From: an uncultured Pelagibacteraceae bacterium
GTDB taxonomy: Bacteria > Pseudomonadota > Alphaproteobacteria > Pelagibacterales > Pelagibacteraceae
NCBI GenBank assembly: GCA_902516345.1
Contig: CABXYJ010000002.1
Location: 1 to 64,000 of the forward strand
Direction: 5' to 3'
DNA length: 64,000 nt
The notes beneath the pieces are model-generated. The model searched no databases. It saw nothing but the letters and a program-made list of their open reading frames with translations, and was not told the DNA's origin. Positions 22,162-31,324 of this stretch are shown piece after piece (position 1 is the stretch's first letter; every line of letters begins with the position of its first letter). Position numbers and translations under genes: made by a program.

Positions 22162-22935
22162 ATGAAATCTTTAATAGATAGAACTTCTGATAAACTAGTT
22201 AAAGCTTTTTTAAAAAATAAAATCATTGCTCCAATACCATCAAAATTTTGCAAAAAAATAGAAGAGGCCCAAAAATTAAGAAAATTATGTGAAAGTAAAA
22301 TTAAACTACCTATAATAGGTTTTAAAGCTGCTGGCACTGGCATTTCACTTATAAAAAAATTAAAAGAGAAAGAACCTTTCTATGCAACAGTTTATAAAAA
22401 GAATGTATTAAAGAATGGTAAAAAAGTAAAAGTTAACAAGTCCACTTTAGGCATTGAACTAGAAGTGTGTTACTTAATTAAAAAGACTTTTTTTTCATCA
22501 AAGGGACCGATAACAAGACAAAATATATCAAAATTTATATCTCACATGGCTCCATGTATTGAAGTTGTTGGTTATAGGCAAAGAAAAAAAGGTATCAGTT
22601 CTTTTGGAGATTTATGTAGTGATTTTGGTGCAAATGTAAAATTTTTAATTGGAAAGAAGAAAAAATTTAAAAAAATTAACATAGGAAACCTTAAAACAAA
22701 TATTTCTAATAAAAAAATTGATCAAAGCGTTAATGGTAATACAGGCACCGTTTATATTAACCCCCTAAATTCTCTAAAATTTGTTCTTAAAAAAGTTAAA
22801 AAAGACAAAATAACTTTAAATAATGATTTTTATGTTTTTACAGGTTCAACTGTTGGTGTTGTACCTATTAAAAGTAAAGGTGTTTATTTAGGTAAAATTG
22901 ACAAATTGGGATCTGTTAAATCTCAAATTGTTTAA
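22162..22935 (+). CDS. 2-keto-4-pentenoate hydratase/fumarylacetoacetate hydrolase-like protein
   Basis: IGFKAAGT, GIELEVCYLI, HMAPCIEVVGYR, GSTVGVVPI; typical hydratase layout. Confidence 0.75.
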   Translation: MKSLIDRTSDKLVKAFLKNKIIAPIPSKFCKKIEEAQKLRKLCESKIKLPIIGFKAAGTGISLIKKLKEKEPFYATVYKKNVLKNGKKVKVNKSTLGIELEVCYLIKKTFFSSKGPITRQNISKFISHMAPCIEVVGYRQRKKGISSFGDLCSDFGANVKFLIGKKKKFKKINIGNLKTNISNKKIDQSVNGNTGTVYINPLNSLKFVLKKVKKDKITLNNDFYVFTGSTVGVVPIKSKGVYLGKIDKLGSVKSQIV

Positions 22936-23498
22936 TGAACTTTCTTGAAAAGTATAATCATGAAAAAAATATAAGATTTGAGTCTTTTAAATTTGCTCTA
23001 ACTGAAGCAAATACTAGAGGTTTAAAGACTATTGTCGAAACTGGTTGTGCAAGAGGAAAAAAGAAATTCTTTTTTTTTTCAAAGAAAAATTGGAAAGACG
23101 GAATGAGTACAATGATCTTTTCTGATTATGCAAAATTTGTAAATGGATCTTTAATAACATGTGATATTGATAATCATAATATTAAGAATGCAAAAAAATT
23201 TGTTGGTTTAAATAAAAGATATGTGGAATTTGTTGTTGATGATAGCTTAAATTTTTTGAATAAAATTGATAAAACTATAGATTTTTTATATTTAGACTCC
23301 TTAGATGGACAATTTAAAGAGGCTTCAAATCATCAACTAAGTGAAATTAAGATTGCAATTAACAAATTACAAAATAATTCTTTAGTTCTACTTGATGATA
23401 AAGGTTCAAAGACTAATTTATCAATTGATTACATGTTAAAAAATAACTTTAAAATATTGAATGAAACAAATGAACAAGTTCTTTTATCTCTAATTTAA
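22935..23498 (+). CDS. Class I SAM-dependent methyltransferase-like protein
   Basis: TIVETGCARG, LITCDIDNHN, DFLYLDSLDG. Confidence 0.7.
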   Translation: MNFLEKYNHEKNIRFESFKFALTEANTRGLKTIVETGCARGKKKFFFFSKKNWKDGMSTMIFSDYAKFVNGSLITCDIDNHNIKNAKKFVGLNKRYVEFVVDDSLNFLNKIDKTIDFLYLDSLDGQFKEASNHQLSEIKIAINKLQNNSLVLLDDKGSKTNLSIDYMLKNNFKILNETNEQVLLSLI

Positions 23499-23502
23499 TA
23501 TT

Positions 23503-24273
23503 TTAATTAACTTCTTTTCTTATCTGCTCTAAATTGATCTTTTTTTGTAGACTTCTATTCTGATCATATAAAAGATTAAATTTAATCTTTTTATTCGTTT
23601 TAACACTGATAATTTTTGCATTTCTTACTTCAGAGTTATCTGCAACAGCACTTATAGGTCTTTTAATAGAGTTCAAATTTTTTATTAAAATTCTATTTGT
23701 GTCTTTTGTGATTTTACCTTTCCATCTTCTAGGTCGAAAAGGACTTATGGGTGCTATAGACAATTTTTTAGAATTTAAGCTCAATATAGGACCGTGAACA
23801 GATAAATTATAAGCCGTACTCCCAGCCGGTGTAGATACGAGAACTCCATCTGAAACAAGTTCTTTTATAATGATTTTACTTCCACATTTTATAGATAGCG
23901 ATGCTGCTTGCCTACTCTGTCTTAAAATTGAAACTTCATTAATAGCTAAATATTTTCTATTTTTACCTTTATTACTTTTAACAGTCATTTCTAATGGAGA
24001 AATAGATATCGATTTAGCTTTAGATAAATTTCTTAAAAAATTTTTTGATGAAAATTTGTTCATTAAAAAACCGTAATTTCCCGAATTTATTCCGTAAAAG
24101 CTCTTATTAGATTTTTTGTTATTTTTTAAAGTTTTTAGCATAAAACCGTCTCCACCTATCACAATAGTTCTTTGAAAATTTAGAAATTTAATTTTGTTTA
24201 GTTCTTTTAAAACTTTTTTTTTTATCTCTTGAGATTTTTTATTCTTATCAGAAATAATTTGGATTTTTTTCAT
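23503..24273 (-). CDS. nadK: NAD kinase
   Basis: IGGDGFML, NSGNYGFLMN, DGVLVSTPAGSTAYNLS; start MKKIQIISDK at 24273 since the longer ORF enters tRNA-Leu. Confidence 0.95.
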   Translation of the reverse strand: MKKIQIISDKNKKSQEIKKKVLKELNKIKFLNFQRTIVIGGDGFMLKTLKNNKKSNKSFYGINSGNYGFLMNKFSSKNFLRNLSKAKSISISPLEMTVKSNKGKNRKYLAINEVSILRQSRQAASLSIKCGSKIIIKELVSDGVLVSTPAGSTAYNLSVHGPILSLNSKKLSIAPISPFRPRRWKGKITKDTNRILIKNLNSIKRPISAVADNSEVRNAKIISVKTNKKIKFNLLYDQNRSLQKKINLEQIRKEVN

Positions 24274-24279
24274 TAGTTT

Positions 24280-24365
24280 TGGTGCCCTCGGCCAGACTCG
24301 AACTGGCACTCCGCAAGCGGCAAGGATTTTAAGTCCTTTGTGTCTACCAATTTCACCACGAGGGC
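24280..24365 (-). tRNA. tRNA-Leu (TAA), intact; integration target
   Basis: Class II tRNA, acceptor GCCCTCG/CGAGGGC, anticodon loop CTTAAAA, encoded CCA. Confidence 0.96.
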
Positions 24366-24368
24366 ATT
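24326..24368. repeat. att-like repeat copy A (part of intact tRNA-Leu)
   Basis: ATTTTAAGTCCTTTGTGTCTACCAATTTCACCACGAGGGCATT. Confidence 0.95.
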
Positions 24369-24418
24369 AATGAATTTCATGAGTGTTTATGCCATTATTT
24401 ATAATTGAACAAGATGAA

Positions 24419-24468
24419 TAAGTAAATTTTTTTTATTTTATCTCTCTAGATCCGAGAATGATCCGAGA
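24419..24468. repeat. Unit 1 left subterminal repeat containing GATCCGAGA-at-GATCCGAGA
   Basis: Matches 28687-28736; 32 bp perfect core TTTATCTCTCTAGATCCGAGAATGATCCGAGA (24437-24468). Confidence 0.9.
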
Positions 24469-24509
24469 GTTGTCCTATAAAATCCTATAAGAATATATAA
24501 ATTTAAATA

Positions 24510-24881
24510 CTATCTCCTTGCGTCATCCAACCTTAATGTATCACTGAAATCTTCAGGACCTGGACTGAAACTTGAATACAATACAATAATCAAAAAGATA
24601 ATTGCTACTCCCCAATAAATTGGCCTTAATGGTTTGTGAAATTCTTCTGAGTCTTTCTCACGAGCTTCCCGAGCCTTATAAAATTCTTGTCTTTTTTGAT
24701 TATAAATTCTCTCTAATTCCTCAGTTTGTTCTTTAGTTAAAATCGCTTTTTTATCAAATGGAAAAAGGCCATCTCTTAAATTATATGGATGAAATTGTGT
24801 GAATTCTTTAACATCATCTTCACCATATATCTTGGAATTTTTAGCCTTACTTAATATTTTTTTAAATTTTTCTTTATTCAT
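24510..24881 (-). CDS. Hypothetical protein with C-terminal TM segment
   Basis: ORF track; hydrophobic IYWGVAIIFLIIVLYSSF. Confidence 0.6.
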   Translation of the reverse strand: MNKEKFKKILSKAKNSKIYGEDDVKEFTQFHPYNLRDGLFPFDKKAILTKEQTEELERIYNQKRQEFYKAREAREKDSEEFHKPLRPIYWGVAIIFLIIVLYSSFSPGPEDFSDTLRLDDARR

Positions 24882-25550
24882 TTAAAAATTTTCTACAATT
24901 ATATTTGATAATTCTGTTTTAGAAACTTGAAATTTTTTTTCAAAATGATTTGATAAATTTAATCTTTCTTCCCAATTACTAGCCCTTATTTTTTTTATAA
25001 GTTTGATTGTTTTGTCATCATATTCAAATAAGTAATATGTCTCATTCCAAGGCATTCCAAAAGCATAGCCGACATCGATAAATAACTCATCTTTTCCATT
25101 TTTATTAAGATCTTTATCTATATAAAAATTAATATTTAAATATATTCTTCTATCTTTAAGATGTTTTCTGCCTTTAAAAAAATCAGTTCTAGAGTCGTAT
25201 TTTTCCTCATTTTTATAAAACACTTTAAAATAAGTATCATTCATACCTCGGCATCCATTATTTTCGTAAAAAACCAATTTAACACTGTTGTTTATAGACT
25301 GAGTTAGAATAATTTTTTTAAACCCATCAGAATCATATTTAGTATAGTTTATAGAAGTAAATTTTTTTTTATTAAAATAAAAACAATCCCCAGACCAACT
25401 TATACGCTTATTACTAGAAGGATTTTCATCCATAAATTTAGCAGCTTCTTTGTAATTTTTATAACCATCATCAGCAAAGTCATATTCTTTAGCGAGACTT
25501 ATATTTATTGAAAGTAAGGATAATAGTAAAATAATAAAAAATTTTTTCAT
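24882..25550 (-). CDS. Secreted hypothetical protein
   Basis: ORF track; signal peptide MKKFFIILLLSLLSINISLA; abuts 24881. Confidence 0.6.
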   Translation of the reverse strand: MKKFFIILLLSLLSINISLAKEYDFADDGYKNYKEAAKFMDENPSSNKRISWSGDCFYFNKKKFTSINYTKYDSDGFKKIILTQSINNSVKLVFYENNGCRGMNDTYFKVFYKNEEKYDSRTDFFKGRKHLKDRRIYLNINFYIDKDLNKNGKDELFIDVGYAFGMPWNETYYLFEYDDKTIKLIKKIRASNWEERLNLSNHFEKKFQVSKTELSNIIVENF

Positions 25551-25569
25551 AGTTTAAACATCATTTCAT

Positions 25570-26010
25570 CTAATAAAATTTACACAATTCATCAACATAT
25601 TCGTAACTAGGTGCAATACCAACTTTATTACCTTTTAAATCAAAAATTGTTAATCTAGTTGGCTCAGCCCAACCTCCTGCAAAAAAATATTCTTTAACAC
25701 TAGCAAAAAAAATTGGTTGTTCTTTAATCATTGTGCACTCCTTTGCAAATTTGCCAAAACTAAAAACTCTTTTAATTGAAGTCCTTGAATTTGTTTTGGG
25801 ATCAACTAGCCATAGTTCCTGATAAGTAACTTCTTGAGTGATTACATATTTTTCATTTTCTATCTCATATTTTTCAATTATATCTCCATATTTCTCAGCG
25901 TTAAAAGATTTATAACTTGCGGCCCAAGCTTTATCTTCACCTATCAGTAAGCTTATTGTTAATATAAAAATGAATAAAATAGAAAATGGATACAAAAACC
26001 ATTGTTTCAT
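25570..26010 (-). CDS. Exported hypothetical protein
   Basis: ORF track; N-terminal signal, co-directional with neighbours. Confidence 0.55.
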   Translation of the reverse strand: MKQWFLYPFSILFIFILTISLLIGEDKAWAASYKSFNAEKYGDIIEKYEIENEKYVITQEVTYQELWLVDPKTNSRTSIKRVFSFGKFAKECTMIKEQPIFFASVKEYFFAGGWAEPTRLTIFDLKGNKVGIAPSYEYVDELCKFY

Positions 26011-26129
26011 TAATAAACTCTAAACTTAAATATTGTCTTTATTGTGTTAATTTTTTGTAACCAGTACTTCATCTAATTGCTTTCCCAGTGTTTACTCATT
26101 TTTTTGAAAGGACAACAAATTCATTTTTT

Positions 26130-27158
26130 TCATATAATTTTTAAATCATTGTCAAAAATTGATTTAATATTTGCAACAATCTCCTCAGGGAAATTGAATA
26201 CTTCTTTATATCCATCTAATTGTTCAGGATTAATTTCTCTATCTCTATATTTTGAAAATTTATTTAATAATTTTTTTTCAATCAAATAACATTGATATAA
26301 ATTTGTTTTAAAATGTTTAACTAATTTAAAGCTTGAAAATTCTTTAGATAATCTATCTCTAATTGTTTTAGTGGTTATTCCAATTTTATACCTATTATTA
26401 TTATTAATTAAAACAGAGGCGAAATATAATTTACCTGAAGTATTAGCTAATTCTGGATTTTTTTTAAAAATTTTCATGTTATACCTGCCCTCATTGCCAA
26501 TATTATTGTTACCTAAATCTAAAGCTTCTCTAATGGTTAATCCTCTATTTAATCTATTGCGCAAAAGAGAGACTGAAAAATTAAAAACACTACAAAGATG
26601 ATTTCTATCTCTATAAAATTTTCCTTCAAATTCAAATGAGTGTTCAGTTGGTTTCAGCTCTAATTTAAATGCCTGATTAATGTTTGCTCCCTTTTCCAAT
26701 GCTGCTACAACTGTTTCGGGTGTTAATCTATAATGTCTGGCTGCTTCAGATATTGATTTATATGTTTTATTTTCAATAGTAATTTGTCTTGATCTAAATC
26801 CTCCTTGACCACCATTAGTTAATCCTGAAGGAATTGATAAAGCTCTTTCTAAAGACCAACCATATTCTTCATATCTTTTTCTAAATGTACAATAATTTAC
26901 ATTATTTTTTCTACACGCATCTTGTTTTGATTTGTATCCTACTCCATTGACAATTAGGCTAAATTTAATTTTTTTTTCAGGAGGTTGGTAATTTTTACGT
27001 TTTTTTTCTGGAACCAAATCATCGCCTTTAGCTCCACGCGAGTATCTTTTGTATACACAATTTTTTGTTATACCGTATGCTTCAGCTATCGAGGGAAGGT
27101 TTGGATATTCCACTCCCTCGACAACATGACTTCCTAATCTAGAAATTATTTTTCTCAT
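26130..27158 (-). CDS. Protein with about four tandem HTH-like modules and C-terminal GIY-YIG/T5orf172-like domain
   Basis: Modules of ~45 aa (YPNLPSIAEAYGITKNCVYKRY; YKSKQDACRKNNVNYCTFRKRY; YKSISEAARHYRLTPETVVAAL; YRDRNHLCSVFNFSVSLLRNRL); C-terminus KLYFASVLINNNNRYKIGITTKTIRDRL. Confidence 0.65.
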   Translation of the reverse strand: MRKIISRLGSHVVEGVEYPNLPSIAEAYGITKNCVYKRYSRGAKGDDLVPEKKRKNYQPPEKKIKFSLIVNGVGYKSKQDACRKNNVNYCTFRKRYEEYGWSLERALSIPSGLTNGGQGGFRSRQITIENKTYKSISEAARHYRLTPETVVAALEKGANINQAFKLELKPTEHSFEFEGKFYRDRNHLCSVFNFSVSLLRNRLNRGLTIREALDLGNNNIGNEGRYNMKIFKKNPELANTSGKLYFASVLINNNNRYKIGITTKTIRDRLSKEFSSFKLVKHFKTNLYQCYLIEKKLLNKFSKYRDREINPEQLDGYKEVFNFPEEIVANIKSIFDNDLKII

Positions 27159-27163
27159 ATTTC

Positions 27164-27511
27164 TTAAGTAGGTTTTTTATTTCCCCTTTCTTTTATGATT
27201 TCCATAAAGTCGATTACTTCACCTTCATCTTTTGCATCGTGAGTACTCTCTGCAATACACTCAACATCTTTAGGTATTTTTTTACTTTTACGATCTTCTG
27301 CAAAACCTTTAATACCTTCAGAATAAACTTTATGAGGTTGTTCAGTTGCAATTTTGACCATACCCCTTGCAATTCCTGAGCATAATTCATAATTTTCTGA
27401 GGACATTTCAGAGGACGACGACATCATAACTCCACATGTAAATCCACGTTCCCACGGAGCAACTAGCACCTGCACTGAGTTTTTGATATTTAGTTTGTTT
27501 TCCTTTTTCAT
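27164..27511 (-). CDS. Hypothetical protein
   Basis: ORF track; ATGA-type overlap with the upstream gene at 27508. Confidence 0.55.
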   Translation of the reverse strand: MKKENKLNIKNSVQVLVAPWERGFTCGVMMSSSSEMSSENYELCSGIARGMVKIATEQPHKVYSEGIKGFAEDRKSKKIPKDVECIAESTHDAKDEGEVIDFMEIIKERGNKKPT

Positions 27512-27732
27512 ATTTCAACACATTCGCCCTCAATGATTGCTTCGTCTTCCAAAACATCTTCATTAAGTACTAAATTTTCCTCATTTAAGAGTATTTTGGC
27601 ATATTTCGAAGCAATCTTGGCTTCAATGAGAGCCGATAAGCATCCAAATGAAATATTAGTTTTTTCTCCTTTCGTTATTGTGATTTCAATTTGGGGATAT
27701 AGGGTATTATTAATTTTAGTTATATCGCTCAT
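27508..27732 (-). CDS. Hypothetical small acidic protein
   Basis: ORF track; 4-nt overlap with 27164..27511. Confidence 0.5.
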   Translation of the reverse strand: MSDITKINNTLYPQIEITITKGEKTNISFGCLSALIEAKIASKYAKILLNEENLVLNEDVLEDEAIIEGECVEI

Positions 27733-27805
27733 CGTTGAGTTAGATATAATTTGTATGATAAAAAAATAAAGCTAAGCTTAACTGCTGGAAGTTTCCGAAA
27801 GTAAA

Positions 27806-28600
27806 TTATCTTACCTTTAAAAAAAGACCCCAGTTATCTTCCCAATGATGTTTGAAATCTGGTTCATATGCTTGAAAATAATTTAAATCATATTGGGGTT
27901 CTTTAATTTTCATTATGCAATCATTAAATTCTTCAATTTCTTTTCTAAAAATCGATTTATTATTTTTTTCTTCAAAACTTTTGTTTAATAAGGACTCTCT
28001 TTGTTTCCAATAATTATCGGTATCAAGTATCTTTTTAACTGTATCTTTTTTATTTGGAAATTTAATATTTGTTATAAATTTATTTTTTCCTAAATTAGAT
28101 AATTCTTTTCTCTCCTCATTTTTCATTTTATATAAAGCTTTATAAGAAGCATTTCTTTGTTCTTTGGGCATATCTTCGACTTCACTATAAAGGTGCTCTA
28201 AAAAATCTATATCTCCCAGATTAGCACTATATGAGGCTTTTCTACCCTTTTGGATACCCAATCCGCTTGAGAAAGCATATGAAGTATGTAACATTAAATA
28301 TAATTTCTCATTTACAAGTTTATTAATTTTTTTGTTAGGTTTTTTTGTATACTTTTTATAAAGTTGATGAAATTCATCTATATGTTTTTTAATATATTTC
28401 CTAAGTATGACGTTACATTCTACCAATCTATACTTTCCATAAAGATAAATTCTATAATTTTTCCAAATTGATTGTGTTCTAGGTTTTCTTTTTTTCAAAT
28501 TAAATTTGGTTTTCCATTCTGAAGGAAAAATAATATTACTTTTATGTAGAAAATTTTCCAATTCTTCGAAAGTTTCAATTTTTCTTTTATTTGAACTCAT
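27806..28600 (-). CDS. Hypothetical protein, no recognised domain
   Basis: 264-aa ORF, first gene of the unit 1 minus-strand block. Confidence 0.6.
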   Translation of the reverse strand: MSSNKRKIETFEELENFLHKSNIIFPSEWKTKFNLKKRKPRTQSIWKNYRIYLYGKYRLVECNVILRKYIKKHIDEFHQLYKKYTKKPNKKINKLVNEKLYLMLHTSYAFSSGLGIQKGRKASYSANLGDIDFLEHLYSEVEDMPKEQRNASYKALYKMKNEERKELSNLGKNKFITNIKFPNKKDTVKKILDTDNYWKQRESLLNKSFEEKNNKSIFRKEIEEFNDCIMKIKEPQYDLNYFQAYEPDFKHHWEDNWGLFLKVR

Positions 28601-28686
28601 AAATTTAAAATAGCATAAATAATCGTACTCCGCTATGTACTACTCATTTGTGATTATTAATTATAAAGAGCAAAGTTTGGTGGGAG

Positions 28687-28736
28687 TAAGTAGATTCTTA
28701 TAAATTTATCTCTCTAGATCCGAGAATGATCCGAGA
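28687..28736. repeat. Unit 1 right subterminal repeat containing GATCCGAGA-at-GATCCGAGA
   Basis: Direct copy of 24419-24468; perfect core at 28705-28736. Confidence 0.9.
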
Positions 28737-28860
28737 ATCTGAAAACTAATTGTTAAGATTTTCCAATAAAAATAACCCAATGATTTTAAAAGTTATGGGA
28801 TTATAAGGGATTTAGATCATTAGAGACCATTAGAGACTCTAAAATTCCTCAACTCAAACT

Positions 28861-28903
28861 ATTTTAAGTCCTTTGTGTCTACCAATTTCACCACGAGGGC
28901 ATT
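28861..28903. repeat. att-like repeat copy B (5' half of tRNA-Leu, truncated)
   Basis: 43-bp perfect copy of 24326-24368 lacking the tRNA 3' half. Confidence 0.95.
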
Positions 28904-28920
28904 CCAATTTGTCATTCTTA

Positions 28921-28991
28921 TAACTCACTTTATTTATAACTCAACCTAGTAAACAAAAGCAAATTAATATGGTGTATGACTGGTGTATGAC
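28921..28991. repeat. Unit 2 left subterminal repeat containing GGTGTATGAC-t-GGTGTATGAC
   Basis: 71 bp, no gaps, about 60/71 identical to 31322-31392 by hand count. Confidence 0.9.
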
Positions 28992-29175
28992 CCAAGTCAT
29001 CCGAGGGGTCCCAAATGGAAGTCAAAAAAGCTTAGGTTTTTAAAGGTCAATACCCTTAAATATATAAAGGGGTCCCACTACTTTCCCCTGTGTTGAAATA
29101 TTTATATTTTAAAGTTATTCTTATTAATATAATTTATAAAAATTAACTATAAAACAAATCTCTTTAACTAATCAA

Positions 29176-30465
29176 ATGTATATAAAAAAATATTATCTAC
29201 TAGCAAAACATACGCTTTTTCCAATATGCAGAAGTTTAACTGGCGATGGTTTTAGAAAATCCTTAAAAATTATAAAAAAAGAATTTCCTAAATTAAATAT
29301 ATACAAAGTGGCATCTGGAACTCGAGTCTTTGATTGGCATGTACCTCCTGAATGGAATATTAAAGATGCGTATATTTTAGATAAAAACAATAAAAGAATT
29401 ATTGATTTTAAAAATAATAATCTCCATTTAGTAGGATACTCCATTCCTGTTAATAAATATTTTTCAAAAAAAGAACTTTTTAATCATATTCATTCCTTAC
29501 CCGAGCAACCAAAAGCAATTCCATATATTACTTCATATTATAAAAAAATTTGGGGATTTTGTGCAAACCACAATGAAAAAATAAAATTAGAAAAAAACTA
29601 TAAAAATTCAGACAAATTTAAAGTTGTTATAAAATCTAATTTAGATTCAAAGGGCCATTTAAATTATGGAGAATTAATTTTAAAAGGAAAATCAAAACAA
29701 GAAATCTTAATTTCTACTTATTTATGTCATCCTTCAATGGCAAATAACGAATTGTCTGGTCCAATAGTTTCTATGTCTTTAATTAAACATTTTAGTAGGA
29801 TAAAAAATCTAGAAAAAACTATAAGATTTATTTTTATACCTGAAACCATCGGTGCAATTACTTACCTTAGTAAAAATTTAAATTATCTAAAACAAAATAC
29901 CATAGGAGGATACCTCCTAAGTTGTATTGGAGATGACAGGCAATATGGTTGTATGCTCTCAAAATATGGAAATACTCCGTCTGATAAAGCTATTATTATG
30001 GCATTTAAAAGTTTAAAAATTAAATTTAAAAAATATTCTTTTTTAAGAAGAACTGCCGATGAAAGACAATATAACTCTCCAGGGATAGATTTACCAATAG
30101 CATGTATATATAGATCAAGAGATGGTGCATACCCTGAATACCATACATCATTAGATAATTTTAGTTTAGTAACTGAAAGTGGTGTTAAAGGTGGTTTTAA
30201 AGTTGCTAAAACAGCAATTAATATACTCCTTAAAAAAATCATACCCCAAAATAAAATTTTGTGTGAACCAAAAATGGATAAAAGAAATCTTTACCATTCA
30301 TTATCAACAAAAAAAATAAAGAAAATTTATCAACATTATTTGAATTTTTTACAATATGCTGATGGAAAAAATGATTTAGAGAGTATTTCTATTTTATTAA
30401 ATATTAAGATAAGTTTAGCATATAAAATATATAATGTTTTAAAAAAGAAAAAATTGGTCCTTTAA
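29176..30465 (+). CDS. DUF4910-like/aminopeptidase-fold protein
   Basis: LFPICRSLTGDGFRKSL, RVFDWHVPPEWNI, STYLCHPSMANNELSGP, RRTADERQYNSPGIDLP, EYHTSLDN. Confidence 0.8.
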   Translation: MYIKKYYLLAKHTLFPICRSLTGDGFRKSLKIIKKEFPKLNIYKVASGTRVFDWHVPPEWNIKDAYILDKNNKRIIDFKNNNLHLVGYSIPVNKYFSKKELFNHIHSLPEQPKAIPYITSYYKKIWGFCANHNEKIKLEKNYKNSDKFKVVIKSNLDSKGHLNYGELILKGKSKQEILISTYLCHPSMANNELSGPIVSMSLIKHFSRIKNLEKTIRFIFIPETIGAITYLSKNLNYLKQNTIGGYLLSCIGDDRQYGCMLSKYGNTPSDKAIIMAFKSLKIKFKKYSFLRRTADERQYNSPGIDLPIACIYRSRDGAYPEYHTSLDNFSLVTESGVKGGFKVAKTAINILLKKIIPQNKILCEPKMDKRNLYHSLSTKKIKKIYQHYLNFLQYADGKNDLESISILLNIKISLAYKIYNVLKKKKLVL

Positions 30466-30466
30466 A

Positions 30467-31324
30467 ATGAAAATTCTATCTCATAAATTTTTTAATTCTA
30501 AAAAAGAAACTAGTTATTATTCTCAATTATATAAAAAAATTAATTTTAAAGAATCTTATCCAGCAGATGTAAAAAGACTGGAAATCTTTAAGTCACTTAT
30601 AAAGAAACATAAACCAAAAACTATAGTTGATGCCGGATGTGGAGCAGGTATGCCATTAATTCAAATAAAAAAAATGGGATTTAATATTACTGGTTATGAT
30701 AAAGCAAAAAATATGGTTAATGAAGCAAAGGCAAATTTAATTAAATATAAACTCCCAGAAAAATTAATTGATATTGGGAATTTTGAAAATCCAAAGCATA
30801 TAAAAGATAATTCAATAGATTGTATTTTGGGTATGGGAACTTTCTATTACTCAAAAAATTTTATCCAAACATTAAAAAACCAAAGAAAAAAACTAAAAAA
30901 AAATGGAAGATTAATTTTTTCATTGAGAAATCAATTATTTGATATTGCTACTTTAAATGATTATTCAATTAAATTTTTTTCAAATTTATATGAAATAAGC
31001 AAAACTAAAAATACATTAAAAAAAAAATATTTAAGATTATTTCAAGGATATTCTGATAGAAAAAAATTTAAATTAAAAAACATTGATGACAGCCAAGTTT
31101 ACTCTAAAACATATAATCCTCTCACAATTGAAAATCTAATTTTGAGTAAAGTAGGACTAAAATGTAATGGAATATATTTTTATCACTTTCACGCCTTGCC
31201 TCCAATATTTGAAAATATTGATAAAATTAATTTTAGAAAGCAATCTTTCAAGATTGAAAAACCAAATGACTGGAGGGGTTTTTTTATTGCCTCTGGTTTT
31301 GTCATTGACTGTCAAAAAAAATAA
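30467..31324 (+). CDS. Class I SAM-dependent methyltransferase
   Basis: TIVDAGCGAGMPLIQIKKMGFNITGYDKA; 1 bp after the preceding gene. Confidence 0.85.
   Translation: MKILSHKFFNSKKETSYYSQLYKKINFKESYPADVKRLEIFKSLIKKHKPKTIVDAGCGAGMPLIQIKKMGFNITGYDKAKNMVNEAKANLIKYKLPEKLIDIGNFENPKHIKDNSIDCILGMGTFYYSKNFIQTLKNQRKKLKKNGRLIFSLRNQLFDIATLNDYSIKFFSNLYEISKTKNTLKKKYLRLFQGYSDRKKFKLKNIDDSQVYSKTYNPLTIENLILSKVGLKCNGIYFYHFHALPPIFENIDKINFRKQSFKIEKPNDWRGFFIASGFVIDCQKK

Larger units (their letters stand above)
24326..28903. mobile_element. Unit 1: putative integrated element in tRNA-Leu(TAA), no integrase
   Basis: Flanked by 43-bp perfect direct repeat (24326-24368 and 28861-28903) of the 5' half of tRNA-Leu plus ATT; subterminal direct repeats; ORFan-rich minus-strand cargo. 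Confidence 0.8.

Noticed and set aside
24274-24309. Upstream extension of the nadK ORF
   Set aside because: Extends into tRNA-Leu(TAA); MKKIQIISDK at 24273 is the natural start
26130-27158. Candidate integrase for the islands
   Set aside because: No tyrosine recombinase (R..HxxR..Y) or serine recombinase pattern seen; C-terminus looks GIY-YIG-like
28861-28903. Possible second tRNA-Leu gene
   Set aside because: Only the 5' half (acceptor 5' strand to anticodon loop) is present; the continuing sequence does not form the 3' anticodon stem, T-arm or acceptor
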